A stretch of DNA of 64,000 bases from Neptunomonas japonica DSM 18939 (GTDB lineage Bacteria > Pseudomonadota > Gammaproteobacteria > Pseudomonadales > Balneatricaceae), in assembly GCF_000422765.1 (NCBI RefSeq), contig NZ_AUGR01000002.1:310001-374000 (forward strand), read 5' to 3'. Shown piece by piece: positions 26,034 through 34,311 of the stretch. How positions within the stretch are numbered: the first letter of the stretch is position 1; every line of letters begins with the position of its first letter. The position numbers and the translations under genes were made by a program. Under the pieces are notes generated by a model. It was not told the origin of the DNA and searched no databases. It saw only the letters and a program-made list of their open reading frames with translations.

Positions 26034-27674
26034 ATGCCGACCACGTATGTAACCAAACAAGTCTCAAAACTGGTGGCTGAGAATATCGCACTGGCTGCTC
26101 CTAGCTTCACTTTTGCCGCTTCTCATGGCGCAGGAACTCTAGCACCTAGCGGTACAAATGTAGTCACCGTCGCCACAGCAAACAGCAGCCTAAAACCTGA
26201 CCTGTTTTTTCATGTGCCTAACAACATTGTCGGTGAAATAATATTCAGCTTTGCTGATAGAACTTACGTTACCGTAGATGGCATTGTTTATATCAGTTTC
26301 GATACGATAACGGGGGTTGGTACAGCCGCCGGAGCCTTTGATCGTGCCAGCGGCATTATTAAATTATCGGGCAATGTGCCTAGCAGCTATTATCTGTATA
26401 AGAACCCTATTTTTAAAATTATCAGCATGACCGTGGATGAGTTCTCAAGTAATAAACGCCCTGCAGGCCATATCTCTTTCAGAACATCCATATCTAACGT
26501 GAATTCCAGCTCATTGCAGATACGCGGTAGCCGCTATCAAATTCAGCAAGTAGCCGCTTTAGACGAGAACTCTGACGCGTTTAACACCGAAGACTTTACC
26601 GCTGAAACCGCTTTCACTGTCACGGTTGATGTGGCCACCAATATGCTTATTGGTGATGTTCAAGTCGATGGTGACTTTGATGGCGCTAACGGTACGGTGA
26701 CGATATTCGGCCTGAATGGCTGGGTAATTGATCCCGACTCCATCCGCTATGATGCCGTATCTGAAGTGCGTATGCCGATGAACGCAGAGCTATTAGGGCT
26801 TAATCCTGTACGCCTACCCTCTACCGGAAAAGTCCCCGTGATTAATAACGGGGACACGTTAGTGATTTTTAACGAAGAGGATCAAGTCGTGGTGCCGGTA
26901 GCTGGTGCAACGGTGAGTTGTGGGCGCATTGATGTGGCGTTAATGGAAGTGATCGACTCCCAGGGCTTAAGATTGGACTATCACCAGTACAGCGTTGACC
27001 GTGACTTAGGTGAGCTGACCTTTGAAGATCCATTATCGCTTGTTGATATATCAACCAATACATTAATTGGCCCCTACAAGCTGGTTAACCGTATCGAGAA
27101 CATGCGCTTGGCAAGCAACGTAGATATCACGGGCAACGTGTCAGTAACGGCACCGCCTGACCGCGACTTCCCTGCAGGTTCACAAGTGGCCAGTGCCCTT
27201 GTGTGGGGTGATACGGGCGCGCGGGTATTTAACTTTTTTCACCAGGAGAGCTGGAATTCAGGCTCGCCGGTTTGGTCAGATGCACGTATTGGCGATGACA
27301 CAACAGCCAAATATGACGCAATCAATAATCCGTTTGAGGTCGTCAATAAAGGCTCAATGTCGGAACGCTGGACGATTCGTTTTATCAGCTCAACCGGTAT
27401 CCAAGTGATAGGAGAAAAGCTCGGTGTCGTGTTAGACAACCATTCTATCTCTCTTGCTAATAACGATATTGCACCGATCAACCCCTCTACAGGCTCACCG
27501 TATTTTATTATCAGACAAGTGGGCTTTGGCACAGGCTGGGTCACTAATAATGTGATTCGCTTTAACACTGATGGCGCAAATCAGAACATGTGGGCGATAC
27601 GCACAACGCAACCAGGCGCAGCAACCGAAAACAAAGACGCGATAGAGATTGAAGTACGCGGAGATGCTAACTAA
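26034..27674 (+). CDS. tail tip structural protein
   Basis: 546 residues, beta-rich with a TFAASHGAGTLAPSG start and a near-C-terminal section on line with VRFISSTGIQVIGEKLG. It has no recognisable enzyme motif. It begins 2 bases after the previous stop and overlaps the next start by one base, so it belongs to the same tip operon. Function beyond structure unknown. Confidence 0.6.
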   Translation: MPTTYVTKQVSKLVAENIALAAPSFTFAASHGAGTLAPSGTNVVTVATANSSLKPDLFFHVPNNIVGEIIFSFADRTYVTVDGIVYISFDTITGVGTAAGAFDRASGIIKLSGNVPSSYYLYKNPIFKIISMTVDEFSSNKRPAGHISFRTSISNVNSSSLQIRGSRYQIQQVAALDENSDAFNTEDFTAETAFTVTVDVATNMLIGDVQVDGDFDGANGTVTIFGLNGWVIDPDSIRYDAVSEVRMPMNAELLGLNPVRLPSTGKVPVINNGDTLVIFNEEDQVVVPVAGATVSCGRIDVALMEVIDSQGLRLDYHQYSVDRDLGELTFEDPLSLVDISTNTLIGPYKLVNRIENMRLASNVDITGNVSVTAPPDRDFPAGSQVASALVWGDTGARVFNFFHQESWNSGSPVWSDARIGDDTTAKYDAINNPFEVVNKGSMSERWTIRFISSTGIQVIGEKLGVVLDNHSISLANNDIAPINPSTGSPYFIIRQVGFGTGWVTNNVIRFNTDGANQNMWAIRTTQPGAATENKDAIEIEVRGDAN

Positions 27675-29035
27675 TGGCGATCCCTGATTCATGGTTAGTG
27701 CGTCACTACAGAGGGGTTACCAACCCTGGGAACACGTTATTAACTGATGAGACAGGAGGTCATAACGCTACCGTTTACGGGAATCCTGATTCTAGCCACA
27801 CTGATAGAGGCGCCGCCTTCGATTTTGACGGAGTAGATGATTATTTAGCGGGGTTTGGCTCTGGCGTGTTTATGGATGCTCTGAGCTTATGGATTTACTT
27901 TCCAAACGATATAACAGCAAGCACAACAACGGTTCCCATTGGCGCTGTTTATCCTCAGTCGGGGGGCATGGGTGGAGGCGTGCTGTCTTCAAATATCTCA
28001 GGGGAAACGTTGTGGATTGGTAATTATCCTTCATCTTCTTTGTTTAGATTTCGGTGGTGTAGCGGCGTTGTTGGTAGCGGATGGCGAAATATTGTTTTTA
28101 ATTGGAATGGGGCCGATTACGATATTTGTGTTGATGGTATAACAAGAGCTACATCAACCTATATGAACGGTTCGCAAGCTACGCTAGAGGGGCGTCAGTT
28201 GATCGATGATCTGCAAATAGGCAAGAGCGCATTTGCGGGTGGTCTATCTAGTCTCTCGGTAGCCAATATAAAAATATTTTCTAACGGAGGATTAGGCTTA
28301 ACGCCTGAGCATCTTCTTGATGTTTATAATGATGCTGTATCTCACGAAATCACAGGCGAAGTTTCCAAGGATGGGCAGCCGGTAATAGCTGATATAAGGA
28401 TATACAACGCATCTTCTGGTGCGCATTTAACCACTGTTGCCTCTGATTCGTCGGGCCATTATTCCGCCCCGCTAGGTAATAATGAGCCTGTCTACCTAAT
28501 GGCTACCCCACCAATAGGTTATAGCCCTGAGATACGCGGCGCTATTACGCCAGAAATCCCGCCCGCAGGCGCACCTGTTGATATCGCATTTGTTCCATTA
28601 GCTGAACCCCTTGAATATCACGCGTGGGTACGTGGAACTGTCACCAAGTACAATGAACCTGTTGCGTTAAAAGTGACGGCCTTTGCTGTTTTGGGCTCCC
28701 CAAAGATAGTGGGTGAAGCCACTACCGACCCATTAACGGGCATGTATGAAATCGATGTGGCGCCGCATACCGGTGAAGTAATGGTCGTTGCAGCAATGGA
28801 CTATGGCGCGCAGTGGTCGCCTAATATGCTGATACAGCACGCGGGCAAAGTTATTCATCCAACGGCACACAACCGGCATATCTATGTCTCTTTAGTGCCT
28901 GGCGTATGTGGCAGCGTAGAGCCTAATTGGCCGACCAGCGGTAACATCACGTCGGGGGGTGTGATCTTTACGGCACAGCCATTGTTTGAGCCGTTGGCCG
29001 GTGGGTATCTAAAGCCAACCATAGAGCCTAAATAG
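27674..29035 (+). CDS. tail protein with LamG-like lectin domain and Ig-like repeats
   Basis: 453 residues. Residues about 25-220 read as a concanavalin/LamG jelly roll (AAFDFDGVDDYLAGFGSGVFMD). Residues about 230-320 resemble a carboxypeptidase-regulatory-like beta unit (ITGEVSKDGQPVIADIRIYNASSG), and a second such unit follows (VRGTVTKYNEPVALKVTAF). Such modules bind surface glycans or act as spacers in tail fibres. A receptor-binding part is likely. Confidence 0.65.
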   Translation: MAIPDSWLVRHYRGVTNPGNTLLTDETGGHNATVYGNPDSSHTDRGAAFDFDGVDDYLAGFGSGVFMDALSLWIYFPNDITASTTTVPIGAVYPQSGGMGGGVLSSNISGETLWIGNYPSSSLFRFRWCSGVVGSGWRNIVFNWNGADYDICVDGITRATSTYMNGSQATLEGRQLIDDLQIGKSAFAGGLSSLSVANIKIFSNGGLGLTPEHLLDVYNDAVSHEITGEVSKDGQPVIADIRIYNASSGAHLTTVASDSSGHYSAPLGNNEPVYLMATPPIGYSPEIRGAITPEIPPAGAPVDIAFVPLAEPLEYHAWVRGTVTKYNEPVALKVTAFAVLGSPKIVGEATTDPLTGMYEIDVAPHTGEVMVVAAMDYGAQWSPNMLIQHAGKVIHPTAHNRHIYVSLVPGVCGSVEPNWPTSGNITSGGVIFTAQPLFEPLAGGYLKPTIEPK

Positions 29036-30756
29036 TGCCATTACTTATTGCGGGTGCGACTTCTTCCTGGAAGAAGGTTGATGCAGCGGTGAGCGATTGC
29101 ATATCTGCAGGTTACGAAAAAGCAGCTCCCCAAGATAAAGCGCCATCAATGGCGTGGGTAAAGCCTGTGCCAAAACAAGCGCTAAATGGCTTGGCATATA
29201 AGCCTATTCCGAAAATTGATACTGGTACAAAATTGGTATTTGGCTCGATTATCAAAGCTATTGATAAGCAAACCCTGCACCCTGTAACGGCTATTTATCA
29301 GACAGATAACACCGATGGGCTAGCTTACGGTGATGTAATCCACCCCAATGATTTACAGGCGCTCACCCCGTTTTATGGCGCGCTACCGGCTAAAGACCGT
29401 GTACGAGCGCATCATTACCACGCCGTCTACCGGTTCAAGAGCAAGCCTGTACGGGTTGCTTATGAGTTTTACATTCCGTCCTTTAATTTTGAATACGCCG
29501 CATCACCCGCGAAGTTAACGTTTAACTTTACCGATCCAGATACAAAAGAACCTTATACGCTACCGTCGCCCGTCGATTCAAGTAGCGAGGCTCCTTGGGA
29601 TCACACCCGCAAAGTCGATATCTACAACAACACTAAGTACGGCCATTCACGCCATCGTTCCATCATTGCTGGCCCATACCGCACTGTGTTTTTAGTGCCC
29701 GAACCTGAGCCAGTAGACCCCGATCCAGACCCAACCGACCCGCCCGTCGTAGAGAAGGTAGTCCATGTTATGAACATTGTTAATTTAGTCTCGCTGCCGG
29801 ATCTAACACCGATAGCTTTTAGCAAGGCAACGCTCAGCCGCGATATCGACTCGTACGCCTGGACGCTCAACGCTAGTCTAATGAATCAAACCAGTGTTGA
29901 TCTTATTTCACCACGGGGCGGCATGATTAAAGAAATAAGGCTCACCATCAATGGCGATGTGTGGGAGTTCTTTGTCTCTAAAATCAGCGAGACAGAGCGC
30001 TTTGCGAATAAGACATGGACAGTGGTGGCCTACAGTAAAACCAAGCTGCTCTCATCACCCTACAGCGTACAAAAAACACATACCGAAACCAGCGGCTCAA
30101 CCGCCGCACAGATAGCCACTAACGAACTGTTTGGTACAGGCTTTACACTCAACTGGAGCGCGGTGGATTGGTCGATCCCAGCCAACGTATTCAGCTATAG
30201 CGCCAAAGCACCCATTGCATCAGTGTTAAGCCTAACCAATGCGATTAGTGCAGTGATCGCTCCGCACCCCGCTAACAATGAGTTAACGGTTAAACCGCGC
30301 TTCACTCATTCGGCATGGCACTGGGATACCGCCACAGAAGACCGCACCATCCCGCGTGCCCTGTTTAGCGAGATGTCAGAAGAGTATCAGCCCCAAATCA
30401 AATACAACGCCGTGTACGTGGCCGGTCAAGAATATGGCGCATTGGCTAAAGTAAAGCAGCTCGGCACGGCAGGCAATAGTTTGTTGCCTGACATCGTGGA
30501 TAACTTGCTCACGGATGCTATCGCTAACACGGAGCGTGGCCGCATCGAACTCTCTAAATCAGGTCATAAAGAAGTATTCAGCGGGCGTATATTCTACGAT
30601 CAAGCCACAGGCTTTGTGGATATCGGAGAGCTAATCAAGATCGTAGCCAGCGATGGCTCAAGTTGGAAAGGCGTTGCCACCGCTAACAGTATCGCTATCT
30701 CTAAAATGGGGGCGGTGGTCTATCAAAACCTAAGTATACTGAGGCACTACGAATGA
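29035..30756 (+). CDS. tail tip/hub protein with proline-rich linker
   Basis: 573 residues from a GTG overlapping the previous stop. The first 220 residues are one globular part; a Pro-Asp-Glu linker (PEPEPVDPDPDPTDPP, near 222-238) separates it from a C-terminal part that looks like a baseplate-hub fold (VNLVSLPDLTPIAFSKATLSRDID, IKEIRLTINGDVWEFFVSKI). The C-terminal half resembles hub proteins of D3112-type tails. The linker suggests a fusion of two genes that are separate in other phages. Confidence 0.6.
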   Translation: MPLLIAGATSSWKKVDAAVSDCISAGYEKAAPQDKAPSMAWVKPVPKQALNGLAYKPIPKIDTGTKLVFGSIIKAIDKQTLHPVTAIYQTDNTDGLAYGDVIHPNDLQALTPFYGALPAKDRVRAHHYHAVYRFKSKPVRVAYEFYIPSFNFEYAASPAKLTFNFTDPDTKEPYTLPSPVDSSSEAPWDHTRKVDIYNNTKYGHSRHRSIIAGPYRTVFLVPEPEPVDPDPDPTDPPVVEKVVHVMNIVNLVSLPDLTPIAFSKATLSRDIDSYAWTLNASLMNQTSVDLISPRGGMIKEIRLTINGDVWEFFVSKISETERFANKTWTVVAYSKTKLLSSPYSVQKTHTETSGSTAAQIATNELFGTGFTLNWSAVDWSIPANVFSYSAKAPIASVLSLTNAISAVIAPHPANNELTVKPRFTHSAWHWDTATEDRTIPRALFSEMSEEYQPQIKYNAVYVAGQEYGALAKVKQLGTAGNSLLPDIVDNLLTDAIANTERGRIELSKSGHKEVFSGRIFYDQATGFVDIGELIKIVASDGSSWKGVATANSIAISKMGAVVYQNLSILRHYE

Positions 30757-30977
30757 ACGTATTCTCACGATTCAAAGCCCTTATTGGTAGCGCCAACAAT
30801 GAGCTGGTGAACATTACCGCCAACAATGGAGACGGTACCAGCACCGGCACAACCCTCGCCGGTAATACGGTAGTGGTGAAAGGCGAGAGTGTCAGTGCTG
30901 GGAATAGAGCGCTAGTGAGAGATGGAGAGGTGGTTAGGCAGATGCCTGGGCTAGTGGTGATTGAGGTGGATGTTTAG
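30753..30977 (+). CDS. small tail protein
   Basis: 74 residues, ATGA overlap with the hub gene. A compact beta pattern (DGTSTGTTLAGNTVVVKGESVSAGNRALVRDGEV) with no signal. Likely a small component of the tail tip; unknown otherwise. It ends the tail operon before the minus-strand accessory segment. Confidence 0.6.
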   Translation: MNVFSRFKALIGSANNELVNITANNGDGTSTGTTLAGNTVVVKGESVSAGNRALVRDGEVVRQMPGLVVIEVDV

Positions 30978-30985
30978 ATTATGGA

Positions 30986-31428
30986 CTCGTGTATTATTCA
31001 GAGCAAATCTGCCAATATCGCCAAGCTTTCATTCATATATAAATCAACTAAAGCTCCCCCCCATTAGAGCTAAGCGCCTGCTATCGGCATGTAAAGCTAG
31101 ATATACTTCTTTTAGCAGTTCGCACCATTCTGTGGGAAGCTCGTCTGCCACTTTGGTAACTGTCGTGATACTTGAGGTGGATAATACTCTTCCTCTAATT
31201 CGTCATACTCAGAAAAGTAGAATTGACGTTGAAGTGATATGTTTTCGCAACCGTAGCACTCCGGCATTTTATAAGTAGTTTTCCAGCGGACTTCATACCG
31301 ACAATATGAATCTCTGGGGCGGCTAATTCACTTTCCGAGTTAACACGTTCTGCGACAATAAAGTGCTTGGTTTCATGTAGGTACTGATTGCGGTGGGACT
31401 TTGTAACGCTAAATTTTTCATTACTCAT
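30986..31428 (-). pseudogene. decayed DUF4145 gene
   Basis: On the minus strand the intact N-terminus runs 77 codons from ATG 31428, then the frame is lost. The DUF4145 signature is readable only by changing frame: CYGCENISLQRQFYF and EEEYYPPQVSRQLPKW in one, LPTEWCELLKEVYLALHADS in the next, then ALVDLYMNE and LGDIGRF in two more. A G-run (GGGGGGG on the minus strand, near 31058-31064) is one likely slip site. At least three frame changes make it a clear pseudogene. Intact family members are small helical proteins often carried on mobile elements; their function is not well known. Confidence 0.75.
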
Positions 31429-31440
31429 CTGATAATCTTA

Positions 31441-31725
31441 CTAATTTTTCATATCGAAATGATAAGACGTTATGGCCTCTGCATTTGATGAAAATCTTTC
31501 AATGGCTTCATCTAAATATGGCTGTGCATATTTTCCTGGATATAGATTTCCCGCTAGTAAATGCATGGCCTCTTTAAAATCATCATAATGAATTTGATAG
31601 CCATGCACTTCGTAAGCATTTTTAAGTGCTTGATGGAACCTGCTGTAATCTGAGGGATGTGTGGTAAGCCAAGTGTCTACTTGCATCCAAGGCTTAAGTG
31701 ATTCGGCTAACTTCTCTATATTCAT
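31441..31725 (-). CDS. small minus-strand accessory protein, unknown
   Basis: 94 residues, opposite in direction to all phage late genes and AT-rich compared with them. Helical, with aromatic and His residues (AYEVHGYQIHYDDFKEAMHLLAG). No family recognised. It lies just upstream of the decayed DUF4145 gene on the same strand (12-base gap), so the two formed one accessory cassette. Being the intact half, it could have its own role in host fitness or phage exclusion; that is inference. Confidence 0.55.
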   Translation of the reverse strand: MNIEKLAESLKPWMQVDTWLTTHPSDYSRFHQALKNAYEVHGYQIHYDDFKEAMHLLAGNLYPGKYAQPYLDEAIERFSSNAEAITSYHFDMKN

Positions 31726-31768
31726 AACAACCCCATTGTTTAAGAACTCAATATCCGACCAATATAGA

Positions 31769-31835
31769 CCACTGAACCCCTTCCTGTAAGCCTATGAGCG
31801 CGCAGCTGATTAAATAGATTCTGCCGAATTTAATT
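31769..31835 (+). promoter_or_regulatory. late promoter 3 before fibre genes
   Basis: CCACTGAACCCCTTCC (31769-31784), third exact copy of the late motif, 81 bases before the ATG at 31850. A dyad ATTAAAT (31809-31815) and ATTTAAT (31829-31835) follows and includes a minus-10-like TTAAATAGATT. This promoter would restart late transcription after the opposite-strand accessory cassette, and is the only visible candidate for driving com-mom. Confidence 0.65.
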
Positions 31836-31849
31836 AAAGAGCCGCACTG

Positions 31850-32110
31850 ATGACCGATACCGTAACAAAAAACGCCAACGCCACCTATACGCAGTGGGCT
31901 GATGGCGCAACACATACTGATGTCACTATTCAAAACCGTGGTGATGAGGCCGTCGAGATTGTTATCGCTGCAGCTGTAGCAAGCGAATCAGATACCGGCT
32001 ACTTGATCAATGCAGGTGATGAGCGCCAATTCAGCGGCTTTACCGGCATCATCTCAGGGCGTGCGCCTTTTGGTACACATTCATCTATTGTCGTACTGCT
32101 GAGGTCATAA
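31850..32110 (+). CDS. small late phage protein
   Basis: 86 residues, beta-rich (HTDVTIQNRGDEAVEIVIAAAV, GYLINAGDERQFSGF), without signal. It is the first gene after late promoter 3 and overlaps the fibre gene by one base. Probably a structural or assembly partner of the fibre; similar short proteins with a GDxRQF-type turn precede fibre genes in tailed phages, but I do not have a named family. Confidence 0.6.
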   Translation: MTDTVTKNANATYTQWADGATHTDVTIQNRGDEAVEIVIAAAVASESDTGYLINAGDERQFSGFTGIISGRAPFGTHSSIVVLLRS

Positions 32111-33504
32111 TGCTGATCAAAGGCCATAGGGTTGGTGGATTACGTCAGAGAGGGCATTTGGTAGGATTTGGAGGTGTTCCGATCACACCGGTTGTGCAGC
32201 GCTATTTCACTGAAAACCTCGCCGCAGGTGGCATGTATAGCGCGATGTCTTCCTCTGTGCCAATACTCGGAGACTTTGAATTAGAGTTCGATTTTTACCG
32301 TTCATCTCCAACAGGCGGCTCATTCATCTTCTCAAATTACGATACGGTTGCGGGTAAATATGGTTTAAGTATTTATTCCACCGGAGATTATGGAGCCGGT
32401 GCTGGTACGCTAAAAGTATTCGGGGGTACTTCTCCGCTCATTAGCGGTTTAAGTAATAATAAATATTACAAAGTTGCGTTCAAGTATGTATCGGCAACCG
32501 GAAAAATGACCACGTATTTAAACGGTGCGATCTACAGCGGGCCGGTTAACTCCACGCTACCGTCGGGCATGGGTACATCTGACGTATCAGCGATTGCTAG
32601 AGCGGCACAGGGCTCCTTCTATTTCGCAGGTATCGTCGCTAATTTGAAATTGTGGCTAAGTGCTAATAGAGACCCAAGCAGTCTTCGGATAGATATGCCT
32701 CTTGATGAACCTGGCACAGAGCCTGTGTTTAAAAATAACGCGACTATGCTGGGAAGTAATCTGTGGGTAAATCCAGTGCTCAACGGGTGGGTAGATAATA
32801 CAGACGGCTCATACACACTAGTCGGTGATGGCTCTTTCCAAAACCTATTAATACCAACACCGACAGCGGGAACAGCTTATTTATTAAGCTTTGAGGTGGT
32901 CTCCGTTGATGGCTCTATGAAAATCCAATCATCCGGTAATATTTTTGGATTTAGTTCGGCCAAAAAATATGAATTAGCACTTACGGCCACGGCAAATTTA
33001 ATAGGATTTGCAAGGAATTCCGGCGCAGTTAACTGCACTATCAAGAATATCATTATAAAAGAAATTCCAGCAGCCACGCCTTACGCTGCCCGCATTAACC
33101 AATCCGTGGATGATACTGAATTATATAGCCAGATAGATATCGGTTGGTTAGGGCAAAACTTTCTCAGAAATGGAAGCTTTGACGTAGACCTTAGCTGGAA
33201 TAAAAGTGGTAACTGGACGATAGCAAACGGGCATGCCGTCTCGGATGGAAGCGTATGGGGGCTTTTATACCAAGCGGCACCACGCTCATCTAAATACAGG
33301 ATATCTGTAGATATTTTGTCCACGAATAATGGCGTGAGATTTTACAACGGAGCTGCATATACAAGCCCATTCGGAGTTGGGCATCATGTATTTGACGTTG
33401 AGAATGCAAATCAAGGGTACGCATATTTTTCTATGAAAACAGACTCTGGCGTTACAGCGGTAATGGATAACGTATCGGCAAACCGCTTATTGGAGATGGC
33501 GTGA
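32110..33504 (+). CDS. tail fibre candidate with LamG-like and CBM-like domains
   Basis: 464 residues. Residues about 35-195 read as a concanavalin/LamG fold (FELEFDFYRSSPTGGSFIF, YYKVAFKYVSATGKMTTYLNG). Two further beta modules follow, the last (FLRNGSFDVDLSWNKSGNW to MDNVSANRL) resembling carbohydrate-binding CBM-type domains. It is likely the main receptor-binding protein. AT-richer codon use than the head genes suggests separate acquisition. Confidence 0.7.
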   Translation: MLIKGHRVGGLRQRGHLVGFGGVPITPVVQRYFTENLAAGGMYSAMSSSVPILGDFELEFDFYRSSPTGGSFIFSNYDTVAGKYGLSIYSTGDYGAGAGTLKVFGGTSPLISGLSNNKYYKVAFKYVSATGKMTTYLNGAIYSGPVNSTLPSGMGTSDVSAIARAAQGSFYFAGIVANLKLWLSANRDPSSLRIDMPLDEPGTEPVFKNNATMLGSNLWVNPVLNGWVDNTDGSYTLVGDGSFQNLLIPTPTAGTAYLLSFEVVSVDGSMKIQSSGNIFGFSSAKKYELALTATANLIGFARNSGAVNCTIKNIIIKEIPAATPYAARINQSVDDTELYSQIDIGWLGQNFLRNGSFDVDLSWNKSGNWTIANGHAVSDGSVWGLLYQAAPRSSKYRISVDILSTNNGVRFYNGAAYTSPFGVGHHVFDVENANQGYAYFSMKTDSGVTAVMDNVSANRLLEMA

Positions 33505-33975
33505 ATGTGGGCAATATATAAAACATCACAAACATTAATAGAAGGGACTGAGGCTTACAAGTTAAGTCAGCAATTCCCGCATGCCGTGTCTCATGATGAC
33601 GTTAACACGGTCTTTGTTACTTCGTTAGAATCGCCAGCTAACGCATTCGTGCTTCCGTCAATAGATAGGGATGGTAATGTTCTTCCGATAGATCAAGTGG
33701 CATTACTAGCTGCTCAGTACCTATTTGGCGAGCAGCCGCACGGGATGATTCTTACTAAGTTGCAGGCTATTACCTTATTTACGCACCCAGCTCATAAGCT
33801 TTGGTGTGCAAAGTATGAAGATGATCAAAGAGATCAATTTAAGGCTGATTATAATTACGTTGGTAGTTTTATAACCGCAATGGGTGATCACGTAGCATGG
33901 CCAGCATTTACACCCGAACTAACACCAGCAGAAGCGCGGCAATACATGCTGATGGGGTTAAGCCAGATCAATTGA
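33505..33975 (+). CDS. protein encoded after fibre gene, possible fibre assembly factor
   Basis: 156 residues, starting directly after the fibre stop. The N-terminal part (SQQFPHAVSHDDVNTVFV) is followed by a helical region ending in ELTPAEARQYMLMGLSQIN. Position suggests a fibre chaperone or accessory, but no motif proves it. Confidence 0.55.
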   Translation: MWAIYKTSQTLIEGTEAYKLSQQFPHAVSHDDVNTVFVTSLESPANAFVLPSIDRDGNVLPIDQVALLAAQYLFGEQPHGMILTKLQAITLFTHPAHKLWCAKYEDDQRDQFKADYNYVGSFITAMGDHVAWPAFTPELTPAEARQYMLMGLSQIN

Positions 33976-33999
33976 AATGAAGTAAAACAAAGAGGAAGC

Positions 34000-34121
34000 G
34001 GTTCGATCTCCTGTAGAGAGTTGATCGAACCCCAATCCACAGTGAGTGAACACTGTGAACCAGCTAAGGCTCCCTCACCACGACGTCATGGCGGGGGTAG
34101 CCTATCAAATCTAACGATAGG
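34000..34121. promoter_or_regulatory. three inverted repeats upstream of com
   Basis: Repeat 1: GGTTCGATC (34000-34008) and GATCGAACC (34023-34031), perfect, with a GATC in each arm. Repeat 2: CACAGTG (34038-34044) and CACTGTG (34051-34057). Repeat 3: CCTATC (34101-34106) and GATAGG (34116-34121), whose right arm holds the AGG ribosome site of com. The Mu mom region is controlled by Dam methylation of GATC sites and by OxyR; GATC sites in a dyad here suggest comparable control. Confidence 0.5.
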
Positions 34122-34128
34122 TTCACAC

Positions 34129-34311
34129 ATGTTAAAGGATATACGTTGTACTAAATGCTCAAAATTATTAGCAAAAGCTATTTTTTCTGAAATCGAAATC
34201 AAGTGCCCACGTTGTCGGCACATCCAGAGGGCCGTGAGCCCCATCACTAAAGATGGAGTACTTAATGGCCCAGAAGCTTTCCCGAACAATAGGCAAGCCA
34301 GCCCCCGTTGA
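34129..34311 (+). CDS. com: Com-like zinc-finger translational activator of mom
   Basis: 60 residues from ATG 34129. Two CxxC pairs (CTKC near residue 7 and CPRC near 26) form the zinc-binding site, in the order and spacing of Mu Com. Com binds mom mRNA, opens a hairpin that hides the start site, and so lets mom be translated. Its 3' end overlaps the mom start by 47 bases, as in Mu. Confidence 0.85.
   Translation: MLKDIRCTKCSKLLAKAIFSEIEIKCPRCRHIQRAVSPITKDGVLNGPEAFPNNRQASPR
34229..34271 (+). promoter_or_regulatory. two-tier RNA hairpin hiding the mom start site
   Basis: GGGCCGT (34229-34235) pairs with ATGGCCC (34265-34271), which includes the mom start codon (one G-U pair). Inside it CCATC (34241-34245) pairs with GATGG (34252-34256), which overlaps the ribosome site GGAG (34255-34258). 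Both start signals are thus closed. This is the expected target of Com; Mu uses the same logic at a different sequence. Confidence 0.65.

Noticed and set aside
30961-31278. Plus-strand ORF of 105 codons after the tail genes
   Set aside because: It has no ribosome site or known motif and is antisense to the decayed DUF4145 gene, whose signature is readable on the minus strand.
34000-34031. GGTTCGATC resembles a tRNA T-arm, suggesting a tRNA remnant
   Set aside because: No acceptor, anticodon or D-arm pairing surrounds it; the perfect dyad explains the sequence better.
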